Shown here: one piece after another, positions 1 to 6,423 of the stretch
How positions within the stretch are numbered: the first letter of the stretch is position 1
Layout: each line of letters starts with the position of its first letter
Assembly (NCBI GenBank): GCA_013329615.1
Contig: DUKA01000094.1
Coordinates: 1 to 10,118, forward strand
Direction: 5' to 3'
Length of the DNA: 10,118 nucleotides
Source of the DNA: Candidatus Bathyarchaeota archaeon
Lineage (GTDB): Archaea; Thermoproteota; Bathyarchaeia; TCS64
Notes under the pieces: model-generated
What the model saw: the letters and a program-made list of their open reading frames with translations, nothing else
The model's database searches: none
What the model was told of the DNA's origin: nothing
Made by a program: the position numbers and the translations under genes

Positions 1-538
1 CGACCAAGGGGAAGAGGGCGGCGACGAGAAAGACGTTTGAGTACCCGAGGGGCTCAACGAGCAGCCCACAGAGCGCAGGGCCGAGAAACATCCCCGCCGA
101 GACGATCGTCATATGCCTACCTAGTGCATCCCCCTGCCTCTCCGGGGGCGCCTGATTGCTGTTCATCGACGTAATAAGCTGGAAGAACGTCCCCGTAGCG
201 ACCAGCTGCACTATGGGTATGAAGTAGAGCCACTCAGGGCTCCGAGCGAAGCCTATCAGGGCGAGCTGTATTGTCTGGGCGACGAAGCTGATGGCGAGCA
301 TCCGCTTCTCCCCGACACGCGTGGCGACGATCGTCAAGGGCAGCCTGAGGAATATGAGCAGGAACGCCTGGAGGCTCAGTATAAGGCCGATGAAGAGGAT
401 CGAGGCGCCGAGGTTGAGATAGTGGAGCGTCAGTATCGGCTGCGTCATGAACAGGCCCATCTCCCAGAGGAACCCCGCGAAGGAGACGGCGTAAAACCTC
501 CCCGGCAGGCCCCCCTTGAGCCGATCCAGCAGCGACAT
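1..538 (-). CDS. MFS transporter, N-terminal part (runs off left edge)
   Basis: The minus strand is open from an ATG at 538 to the left edge and gives 179 residues. Hydrophobic segments lie at about residues 14-35, 44-72, 79-97, 101-123 and 142-179, the pattern of the N-terminal half of a major facilitator superfamily carrier. Between the second and third segments, TRVGEKR (73-79) resembles the MFS loop motif DRxGRR. A short cytosolic lead (MSLLDRLKGG) precedes the first helix. The substrate cannot be told from this half. It lies 94 bases downstream of porB on the same strand, but a terminator-like hairpin and its own TATA-like box lie between, so it is probably a separate transcript. GTG (560-562) and TTG (557-559) codons further upstream are possible starts, but the ATG fits the promoter distance best. 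Confidence 0.8.
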   Translation of the reverse strand, partial: MSLLDRLKGGLPGRFYAVSFAGFLWEMGLFMTQPILTLHYLNLGASILFIGLILSLQAFLLIFLRLPLTIVATRVGEKRMLAISFVAQTIQLALIGFARSPEWLYFIPIVQLVATGTFFQLITSMNSNQAPPERQGDALGRHMTIVSAGMFLGPALCGLLVEPLGYSNVFLVAALFPLV

Positions 539-563
539 GACGCAGAGACGGGCGTCCAACACC

Positions 564-573
564 GGATAAACTT
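564..573 (-). promoter_or_regulatory. TATA-like box for the MFS gene
   Basis: Read on the minus strand, AAGTTTATCC contains a TATA-like core centred near 569. Archaeal transcription usually starts about 25 bases downstream, which is near 543. The ATG at 538 would then be almost leaderless, consistent with the lack of a Shine-Dalgarno site in front of it. This is inferred from spacing and base composition only. Confidence 0.4.
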
Positions 574-577
574 TAGG

Positions 578-603
578 AAAAAATTGCCCAGCTACCGCTA
601 GGC
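578..603 (-). terminator. Hairpin plus T-run downstream of porB
   Basis: On the minus strand, GCCTAGC (597-603) and GCTGGGC (586-592) form a 7-bp stem with one G-U pair and a GGTA loop, followed at once by AATTTTTT (578-585). A second T-rich stretch (609-619) lies between the porB stop and the hairpin. Archaeal RNA polymerase mainly needs T-runs to terminate, so either or both can end the por transcript. The hairpin makes this site look like a bacterial intrinsic terminator. Confidence 0.55.
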
Positions 604-632
604 TTGTGAAAATGAAAAAGGGTTTGGTAGTC

Positions 633-1532
633 TTAGAGGACTACCGTCTTCATCTCGTCTGCCTTGAGGAGTCTCGCCCAGTTGGTCGTGACGTTGCCCT
701 GAACCTCGTTAACCTCGGCCTCCGTCATGTGGCGGAAGCGGCTCTGAGGCTTCAGGTACTCGCTCACGGGCTTCAGCTCCTTCGGCTTATAGTTGAGCTT
801 GAAACTGGTGCCGTGCTCTATCTCGTAGAGCGGCCAGACGCCCGCTTGGACGCCCGCGCGCGCGAGTTCGATCGTCTTGGCTGGGTCGAAGCGCCATCCG
901 ACGGGGCACGGGGCTTGGATGAGTATCATCCTGAAGCCCTCGATGTCCTTGGCGTACTTGACCTTCTGCATGAGGTCCTCCGGGAAGGCTACCGAGGCGG
1001 TCGCGATGTAGGGGACGTAGTGTGCCGCGAAGATCATTGGGATGTTCTTTTTCGGCTCGCCCTTGCCCCTGCTCTTGGGACCGACCGGATTCGTGGTGGT
1101 CTCCGCGTACTTCGGTGTACCGCCACTCCTCTGGCCGCCCGTGTTCATGTATGCCTCGTTGTCCTTCGTGATTACGAGGATGTTCTCATTCCTCTCAGCA
1201 GCCGCTGAGAGTGCCTGGAAGCCGATGTCGTAGGTACCGCCGTCACCGTAGAAGGCGACCGCCTTGATGTCGGTCCTGCCCAGCGCCTTTAGCGCGCGGG
1301 AGGTACCCGTCAAGGAGGAGCCGCCTGCCTCGAACACTGACCCTGCGCGGGGGTGCTTCGAGACGTGGTCGGGGCAGCACGGGATTCCGTGCCTGATGAG
1401 GTTGGGGCCTAGGACCTTGAATGTGAGCCTCGCCGCCATGGCGGCACCGCAACCCTGGCAGGTGCTGCCCGGTACAAGGACCATCTCATCCATGGGAACC
1501 TGGGCTCTCGTCATCTTCATACTTGCACTCAT
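633..1532 (-). CDS. porB: Pyruvate:ferredoxin oxidoreductase beta subunit
   Basis: This 299-residue protein is the thiamine-diphosphate-binding subunit of pyruvate:ferredoxin oxidoreductase, a cytosolic enzyme that interconverts pyruvate plus CoA with acetyl-CoA plus CO2 using ferredoxin. The TPP/Mg motif starts at GDGG (96-99) and continues to the family signature DNEAYMNTGGQRS (124-136). Cluster-ligand cysteines expected for PorB are present: C25 and C28 (CQGC), C53 (C52 is adjacent) and C209 in APCPVGW. The start is ATG at 1532, with the Shine-Dalgarno GGAGAGGT (1541-1548) 8 bases upstream. The porA stop overlaps that site and the gap is 15 bases, so the gene is translated as part of the por operon. 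The length is normal for the family. APCPVGW and the C-terminal region favour pyruvate over other 2-oxoacids. Confidence 0.93.
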   Translation of the reverse strand: MSASMKMTRAQVPMDEMVLVPGSTCQGCGAAMAARLTFKVLGPNLIRHGIPCCPDHVSKHPRAGSVFEAGGSSLTGTSRALKALGRTDIKAVAFYGDGGTYDIGFQALSAAAERNENILVITKDNEAYMNTGGQRSGGTPKYAETTTNPVGPKSRGKGEPKKNIPMIFAAHYVPYIATASVAFPEDLMQKVKYAKDIEGFRMILIQAPCPVGWRFDPAKTIELARAGVQAGVWPLYEIEHGTSFKLNYKPKELKPVSEYLKPQSRFRHMTEAEVNEVQGNVTTNWARLLKADEMKTVVL

Positions 1533-1547
1533 TTTACATTACCTCTC

Positions 1548-2744
1548 CTACACCCACTGGATGGGAGCCTCCGGCTTCCCACCCTGCGCGACCTTTAAGG
1601 TCTTCTCGCCTATCTTGTACATGTCGGCTACGCGTACCTCCTTTCCGCTGAGGCCGCCGATGAAGCCGATGACGGGGGTCTTCTTCGCCTCGTCGTAGAG
1701 GGTGCTCCTCATCTGGTGGTAGACGGGGCCCCACATGCCCGGCTGGCAGCTGCGGTCGAAGACGCCTATGGCCTTCACGTTCTTGGCGATGGCCTGGAAG
1801 TCGCTCCTCGGGAAGGGCAGGAAGCTCCTGATCTTCACGAGCCCGACCTTCTTGCCGTCGGCCCAGAGCTTGTCGATCGCCGCCATGGCGGTTCCGGCAA
1901 TCGTGCCCATCGCGGTGATGACGCAGTCTGCGCCCTCGACGCGATACTGCTCGATCATGCCGTTGCCGTATGTGCGACCGAACTTCTTGCCCCACTCGGC
2001 GAAGACCTCCTTGATGACGGTCTCACCGTTGAGTGCAGCCTCGTTGTGCATCTGCCATGGCTTCATGGGGTCACCCTCACCCCAGCCGGCGCCGAACGTC
2101 TTGGGGTTAGCCTCGAAGTCGCGCCACTTGTCATCCTTATCAGATACGGGGAAGATGCCTGGCATAGGCTTGTAGGGCGGGAGGAACTTGTCGACGTCCT
2201 CCTGTGCGGGGATCTCGACTGGCTCGGCCGTGTAGCTGAGGACGTAGCCGTCGTAGCCCATCGCGACCGGGAGGCGTATCCTCTTGTCCTCCGCGATCTT
2301 GTAGGCCATGATTGTGGTGTCGAGTATCTCCTGTGCGTTCTCCACGTAGAGGTGGAGCCAGCCCTGCCACTGCTGCGACATGAGGTCGCTGTGGTCTGGC
2401 TGCATGCTCTTCACGCCGCGGTGGACGACCGCCATGACGAGGGGTAGCCTCTTGCTGGCCGTCTCCTGCATCGGGTGGTGCATGTAGAGGAGGCCTGGGC
2501 CCGAGGTGCATGTGAAGCTGCGTGCGCCGGTGGCCTCAGCAGCCTGTGCTATGACCTGGCTGCTCAGTTCACCCTCGGCGTTGATGAACTCAAAGTTGGG
2601 CAGGTCGCCCGAGGCGTGTATCTCGGATAGGTACTCTGTGATCGTTGTCTGCGGGGTGATTGGGAAGACCGCCGCGACCTTTACGCGTGCGAGCTTACAG
2701 CCGACTGCTGTCGCCTTGTTACCGACCATAACTTCGTATGACAT
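1548..2744 (-). CDS. porA: Pyruvate:ferredoxin oxidoreductase alpha subunit
   Basis: The 398-residue protein has the length and layout of PorA. A pyrimidine-binding domain starts with GNKATAVG (8-15) and PITP (28-31), which helps hold substrate and TPP. E57 and E59 sit where the activating glutamate is expected, R109 where the substrate-binding arginine of PFOR lies, and DHSD (117-120) is conserved. The middle carries AYKIAEDKRIRLPV, typical of the family, and the C-terminal transketolase-like domain contains the SFLPFP and FDRSCQPG regions. ATG at 2744 is preceded by a strong AAGGAGG Shine-Dalgarno site 8 bases upstream, which overlaps the stop of the gamma-delta gene. Some loops (EGEL, TSGPGLLYMHHP) differ from the common PorA forms (ESEH, TSSQGL), so the exact 2-oxoacid preference is less certain than the enzyme class. 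Confidence 0.9.
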   Translation of the reverse strand: MSYEVMVGNKATAVGCKLARVKVAAVFPITPQTTITEYLSEIHASGDLPNFEFINAEGELSSQVIAQAAEATGARSFTCTSGPGLLYMHHPMQETASKRLPLVMAVVHRGVKSMQPDHSDLMSQQWQGWLHLYVENAQEILDTTIMAYKIAEDKRIRLPVAMGYDGYVLSYTAEPVEIPAQEDVDKFLPPYKPMPGIFPVSDKDDKWRDFEANPKTFGAGWGEGDPMKPWQMHNEAALNGETVIKEVFAEWGKKFGRTYGNGMIEQYRVEGADCVITAMGTIAGTAMAAIDKLWADGKKVGLVKIRSFLPFPRSDFQAIAKNVKAIGVFDRSCQPGMWGPVYHQMRSTLYDEAKKTPVIGFIGGLSGKEVRVADMYKIGEKTLKVAQGGKPEAPIQWV

Positions 2745-2757
2745 TTCATTATCCTCC

Positions 2758-3579
2758 TTAGATCTCCACCCTCTTCATCTCGATGGCCTTGACTGGGCAC
2801 TCGTTTGCGCAGACACCGCAGCCCTTGCAGGCGCGGTCAACCATCGCGGGCTTGTTGTTCGCCTTCCACTCGAGGGCTGCCTCTGGGCAGAAGATCCAGC
2901 ACGTCTTGCATCCGATGCACTTCTCCTCGTTCACGACGGGGTAGAAGACGCGCCAGCTGCTGACGTCCTTAAGGGTACCGTACCCGCCGACGTTGAGGTC
3001 GACCTGCATCTTGGGGGCGACCTTGTTCTTCGCGGGGACCCAGGGGGAGACCTTCTCGTAGCTCTTCCTGACGGCGGCGATGTTCATGTCGCCTAGCCTT
3101 CCGGGGAAGTACTTCTTGATGGCCTTCTCGATGGACTCGAGCTTCACGACGCCCGTCGCCTTGGCGAATGCGCCTAGCATAGCGGTGTTCGTGATGGGCC
3201 TGCCGAGAGTCTCCAGCGCGATGCTGGTTGCGTCGACTGTGGCGATGTTGATGTTGCCCGCGAGCTCGCTCTTATCGGGTGCGAACGGGGCGTTAAGCAG
3301 TACCTGACCGTTTGGTAGAAGGTCGTTAGCGACAGCCTGCTGCAGGCTGAGCAGTGGGTCAAAGCAGAGACTGATGCCGGGTGTGTGTACTAGTTCCCTC
3401 TCCCTCACGCGTACGTCGTCGATGCGGACGTATGCGGTTAGGGGTGCTCCACGCCTTTCGGTGCCATACATGGGGATGGCCTGACTGTACTTGCCCTCCT
3501 CATAGGCTGCCGTGGCGATGATCCTAGAGGCGGTGACGGCCCCTTGGCCGCCCCTGCCGTGCAACCTTATCTCAATCAC
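2758..3579 (-). CDS. porGD: Pyruvate:ferredoxin oxidoreductase, fused gamma-delta subunit
   Basis: The 273 residues join two subunits that are often separate. Residues 1 to about 180 are the gamma domain: GRGGQG (8-13), the ERRGAPL region near 41-47 and NTAMLGAF near 150-157. After a linker, residues about 205-273 are a delta-type ferredoxin with two [4Fe-4S] motifs, C221-C224-C227-C231 and C251-C254-C257-C261, the electron exit route to external ferredoxin. It is the first gene of the por operon. The start is GTG at 3577-3579: an in-frame TGA lies two codons upstream, and GAGGG (3590-3594) is 10 bases before it. A nearer ATG (3584-3586) is in another frame and opens only a five-codon reading frame including its stop. 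The alpha gene follows after 13 bases. Confidence 0.92.
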   Translation of the reverse strand: MIEIRLHGRGGQGAVTASRIIATAAYEEGKYSQAIPMYGTERRGAPLTAYVRIDDVRVRERELVHTPGISLCFDPLLSLQQAVANDLLPNGQVLLNAPFAPDKSELAGNINIATVDATSIALETLGRPITNTAMLGAFAKATGVVKLESIEKAIKKYFPGRLGDMNIAAVRKSYEKVSPWVPAKNKVAPKMQVDLNVGGYGTLKDVSSWRVFYPVVNEEKCIGCKTCWIFCPEAALEWKANNKPAMVDRACKGCGVCANECPVKAIEMKRVEI

Positions 3580-3600
3580 GGGTCATTTTCCCTCAGTGAT

Positions 3601-3639
3601 TCGTTACCACTCTAGCTCTTGCTGTTGAAAGAGTAACGA
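3601..3639 (-). repeat. Inverted repeat in the por leader
   Basis: TCGTTAC (3601-3607) and GTAACGA (3633-3639) are perfect inverted copies. Read with a three-base bulge, the pairing can be drawn as CGTTACTCT against AGAG-TGG-TAACG. If transcription starts near 3643 the hairpin would form at the 5' end of the por mRNA, about 20 bases before the GTG start. It could equally be a DNA operator. No known riboswitch was recognised. Confidence 0.4.
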
Positions 3640-3664
3640 TTCCGTAAAGAGTCAGCGAAGGAGG

Positions 3665-3676
3665 ATTTAAAGCTTG
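3665..3676 (-). promoter_or_regulatory. TATA-like box of the por operon
   Basis: Minus-strand CAAGCTTTAAAT contains a good archaeal TATA core (TTTAAAT, 3665-3671) preceded by a BRE-like AAGC. The predicted start is near 3643, giving a leader of about 64 bases that holds the inverted repeat and the GAGGG Shine-Dalgarno site. A leader fits this gene, which, unlike the other operon-leading genes in this window, has a clear ribosome site. Confidence 0.5.
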
Positions 3677-3739
3677 ACTACGAAATAATCAACTGATGAA
3701 AAAAACTCACGATAAAAGAATAAAATCTGGCATAATGCA

Positions 3740-3768
3740 TAAAAATGTGGCGTATAGTGTTAAAAATG
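3740..3768 (+). repeat. Direct repeat TAAAAATG, 21-base spacing
   Basis: The octamer TAAAAATG occurs at 3740-3747 and again at 3761-3768, start to start 21 bases, or two helical turns. This arrangement would place two bound regulator subunits on the same DNA face. In AT-rich DNA such a match can arise by chance, so confidence as an operator is low. Confidence 0.25.
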
Positions 3769-3943
3769 CTTAATATTTATACCCTTTATCGTTCAAGTTG
3801 CATGATCTTGCGTGAGTATGTACTTGTTTTACATCTAGTAATTGTGTAATTATCATTTATTACCGCAAAAATGGAGGAAAAAAGGATGATGCGATCATGA
3901 AGCGGGGTAGCTATAAGTAATCGCCGCCTTTTTGTCGTGGGTT

Positions 3944-3957
3944 GAAGATTTAAATTA
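3944..3957 (+). promoter_or_regulatory. TATA-like box of the MoxR/VWA operon
   Basis: GAAGATTTAAATTA has a purine-rich BRE-like lead (3944-3947) and a TATA core (3948-3957). The expected start of transcription is near 3978. This lies beyond the TTG at 3962 but just before the ATG at 3989, which is why the ATG is chosen as start of the ATPase. No Shine-Dalgarno site is seen, in line with a short leader. Confidence 0.5.
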
Positions 3958-3988
3958 AGGCTTGGTATTGGTTGATGGACTAACCTTG

Positions 3989-4888
3989 ATGGCGGAGAAG
4001 GAGCAGGGCTTCCGCAAGATGCTCGAGAAGAGCATCGTCGAGAACATACGCATAGAGCACCCAGTTGTACTCAAGGGGCAGTATGAGACTGCCTACAGCC
4101 TCCTGAAGGACGCCCTCGACACGGGCATCACCCCCTGCCTCGTCGGTCCACCCGGCGTCGGCAAGAGCCTACTCGCCAGAAAAGTCGCGGAGGACACGGG
4201 GCGCAGCTTCCACGAGGTCTTCTTCGACGAGAATGTAACGCCGAGCCGTCTCATAGGCAGCTTCGACCCGGCACTCGTCGTCCGCAGCGGTAGGAACATA
4301 AGCAGCTTCGAGCCCGGCCCACTCATACGCGCCATGGTCGAGGGCGGCCTATTCGTCGCACACGAACTCAACCGCGCCACCGAGTTCTGCCAGAACAGCC
4401 TCATCGCCCCCCTCGAGGAGAGGCACTACCACCTCTTCCCCCTAGGGATGGTGAAGGCGCAGGAGAGCTTCGCCTTCGTCGCGACGCAGAACCCCATCGA
4501 GACCTCCGGAACTTACCGCCTCAGCAAAGTGCTCGTCGACCGCATCGGCTGCTGGATCAGGCTAACCTACCCGACGAAGGAGACGGAGCTTGAGATCATA
4601 AAGGAGAACACCCCCGCCTTCAGTCTCCCCGTCAGCGCCCTAGACAAGATCTACGAGATCGTCAAGGCCACGAGGGACAGTTCCGTGCTTGAGATCCCCG
4701 CCTCGCCACGCAGCGGCATCTACCTCACGAGGCTCATCAACAAGTACATCGACCGCTTCGAGACCGAGGACGCAGCCATCAGGTTCTTCGCCCCCGCCGT
4801 TCTCGCGAAGGAGATGAAGGTCCGCGGCGAGGAAGGTAAGACGGTTGGGAAGGTCGTCGACGAGATAATCAAGAAGGTCCTAGGCTGA
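3989..4888 (+). CDS. MoxR-family AAA+ ATPase
   Basis: This 299-residue protein has the AAA+ plan of MoxR ATPases: Walker A GPPGVGKS (53-60), a Walker B region LFVAHELNRA (121-130), sensor 1 in FVATQNP with N168, an arginine-finger-like R185 in VLVDRIG, and an all-alpha lid with SPR (239-241). In most MoxR proteins the Walker B residue before the catalytic glutamate is Asp; here it is His125, while Glu126 is kept. MoxR proteins form ring oligomers that work with VWA partners to mature enzymes, often inserting or activating metal centres. The partner gene follows after a single base. Start ATG at 3989 is preferred over TTG at 3962 (nine codons upstream) because of the TATA position. The client cannot be deduced; the neighbouring por operon is one candidate by position only. 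Confidence 0.85.
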   Translation: MAEKEQGFRKMLEKSIVENIRIEHPVVLKGQYETAYSLLKDALDTGITPCLVGPPGVGKSLLARKVAEDTGRSFHEVFFDENVTPSRLIGSFDPALVVRSGRNISSFEPGPLIRAMVEGGLFVAHELNRATEFCQNSLIAPLEERHYHLFPLGMVKAQESFAFVATQNPIETSGTYRLSKVLVDRIGCWIRLTYPTKETELEIIKENTPAFSLPVSALDKIYEIVKATRDSSVLEIPASPRSGIYLTRLINKYIDRFETEDAAIRFFAPAVLAKEMKVRGEEGKTVGKVVDEIIKKVLG

Positions 4889-4889
4889 G

Positions 4890-6266
4890 ATGTCCGCCTC
4901 CTCCCTGGAGTACCCCTTCCACTACGCTAACTACTTCATACCCGAGTTCATAGAGCGTATGAGAAGGAGCAGGGAGGTCATCGAGAAGCCCAGTCCACGC
5001 CAGAGCATCAACATGGGCAAGATCCTTCTCCCCGGCTACATGAGGAACGGCTGCCTGACTTTCACCGACCTGCTGCGCGCCGCCATCATCACCAGCCAGG
5101 TCGACAACCAGAAGATGGCGGAGAAGATAGCCCTGGATATTCTCACGAATATCAACGAGTATGAGGAGGAGCCACAGGAAGACATGGACGGGGATCAGCT
5201 CCTGAGCCTGCTCAGCAAGAAGAGCCAGGAGGTCTACGTCACACCGCACGCCAAGGGGCTCGAGCAGAACATAGTCAACGACAACCCCAGCATCGCCGGC
5301 CCCGACCAGTTCAAAAAGTTGAGCAACAAGCCGGACATCGGCGTCGGCCCCGGCGAGGACAGGATACTAAAGTTCGGCGCCAAGTCCTTCAAGGAGGAGC
5401 GGGACGAGAAGATGCGCAAGCTCCTCGCCCACCTGCTCAAGGAGCGCCTCATGAAGCTGGGCAGGGAACTGGAGAGGAAGGACGACTGGAGCAGGATTGC
5501 CTCGATACGCCCCTTCCAGCCCGGCGAAGACACTGACTTAATCGACGAGGACCGCAGCCTCGAGAACATCATAGACCTCGGAAGAAAACTCGAAGAAATA
5601 AGGCCCGAGGACTTCATGATGCTCAAGCGCAAGAAGAAGAACAGGAGCATCGTCTACATCCAAGACATCAGCAACACGATGTTCTACGACTTTGAGGGCA
5701 TAAACTCCGTCAACTACAGCATCCTAAGCCTCATCCCCCTCATGTGGGGGCTTCGCAACGACAAGTGGGGCCTCATACTCTACGAAAGCAACAGTCACGT
5801 CATCAAGGACCTCACGGACGAGATGGACTTGGAGCCCGTCCTCGAGCAGATGCTCGACATGATCACGATGACGACGACGCAGATGGAGTTCAGGTTCCGC
5901 GGCACGATAGACGGCTCGACCTGGGGCGGCACGGTGCCGAACAAGAGCATACAGTGGGCGTACGACCAGCTCATTGAGGCCTCAGAGAGGAGCGACCGCA
6001 TCTGCTTCTACTTCAGCGACTTCGTCCTCACCGACCCGGGAAAAGACGACATCGAGAACATGCAGAACTATGAGGTCATCAGAAACATGCTCGATGACGG
6101 CATCCGGGTCTTCGCGGGAATAAGCCCTCTCGCCCACAAGGAGATATTTAGGCCGTACACGGCTTCCGCGATAGATAAGCTGAGGAAGATGGGTGTGCCC
6201 ACGGCTGATACCTACATCCCTAGCCAGTTCCTCGAAAAGGCACACGCCTTCCTAGACGAGCTTTAG
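4890..6266 (+). CDS. VWA-domain protein, MoxR partner
   Basis: The 458-residue protein pairs with the ATPase, starting one base after its stop (TGAGATG), so translation is probably coupled. Residues about 252-450 form a von Willebrand A (CoxE-like) domain: the MIDAS motif appears as D259-I-S261-N-T263 (usual form DxSxS), a second-loop threonine as T348 in WGGT, and the third-loop aspartate as D377 in FYFSDF. These residues normally bind a metal ion that contacts the client protein. The N-terminal part (about 30-88) contains SPRQSINMGK followed by helices and resembles a lid-like segment. The middle (about 90-250) is charged and probably helical, with many Lys, Arg and Glu. No signal peptide or membrane segment is seen, so both partners are probably cytosolic. 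VWA identity is firm; the client is unknown. Confidence 0.82.
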   Translation: MSASSLEYPFHYANYFIPEFIERMRRSREVIEKPSPRQSINMGKILLPGYMRNGCLTFTDLLRAAIITSQVDNQKMAEKIALDILTNINEYEEEPQEDMDGDQLLSLLSKKSQEVYVTPHAKGLEQNIVNDNPSIAGPDQFKKLSNKPDIGVGPGEDRILKFGAKSFKEERDEKMRKLLAHLLKERLMKLGRELERKDDWSRIASIRPFQPGEDTDLIDEDRSLENIIDLGRKLEEIRPEDFMMLKRKKKNRSIVYIQDISNTMFYDFEGINSVNYSILSLIPLMWGLRNDKWGLILYESNSHVIKDLTDEMDLEPVLEQMLDMITMTTTQMEFRFRGTIDGSTWGGTVPNKSIQWAYDQLIEASERSDRICFYFSDFVLTDPGKDDIENMQNYEVIRNMLDDGIRVFAGISPLAHKEIFRPYTASAIDKLRKMGVPTADTYIPSQFLEKAHAFLDEL

Positions 6267-6423
6267 TGTTTCTTTCTCGCTCTATCTGAGAGTAATTCAA
6301 TCTTTTTGCCGCGGCGTAGTCGTTGATGTTGTTCTCTAATGATGTAAATAACTAATTCCTTTTATGAATATTATAAGGGGGTTATCCTCAGCTTGCAGGG
6401 AAAAGATATTTAGAGTTTGGCGG
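6267..6423. terminator. Convergent terminator region
   Basis: This 157-base gap lies between two converging transcripts. For the plus strand, T-rich stretches GTTTCTTTCT (6269-6278) and CTTTTTG (6302-6308) follow the VWA stop. For the minus strand, CTTTTCCC and AT-rich DNA follow the stop at 6424. Archaeal polymerases terminate at such T-runs, so both operons probably end here. No gene was recognised in it. Confidence 0.45.

Larger units (their letters stand above)
3580..3988. other. AT-rich divergent intergenic region
   Basis: This stretch of about 400 bases separates the por operon from the MoxR/VWA pair and is strikingly AT-rich compared with its GC-rich neighbours. It holds the two outward-facing TATA-like boxes, the por leader repeat, a direct repeat TAAAAATG (3740-3747 and 3761-3768), a small palindrome ATGAT-GCG-ATCAT (3886-3898), and further TATA-like sites on the plus strand near 3775-3781 and 3912-3917. 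Only very short reading frames are present, and no tRNA or other known RNA was recognised. It is most likely a regulatory region; an unrecognised small RNA from the 3775-3781 box is possible. Confidence 0.6.

Noticed and set aside
606..1208. Plus-strand 200-codon frame opposite porB
   Set aside because: It mirrors porB on the other strand, has no recognisable domain, and porB is strongly supported by motifs and a Shine-Dalgarno site.
1716..2447. Plus-strand 243-codon frame opposite porA
   Set aside because: An antisense shadow of a GC-rich gene; composition is typical of such shadows and no motif is seen.
3871..3920. Small frames starting with ATG in the divergent intergenic region
   Set aside because: They are under ten codons each, have no support from spacing or conservation, and fall in a promoter region.
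3962..3988. TTG at 3962 as start of the AAA+ ATPase
   Set aside because: It lies upstream of the transcription start expected from the TATA-like box and adds nine residues unrelated to the domain; ATG at 3989 fits better.
3580..3988. Possible tRNA, CRISPR array or known riboswitch in the intergenic region
   Set aside because: No cloverleaf, no regularly spaced repeats and no known aptamer core were seen; the short repeats found do not amount to an array.
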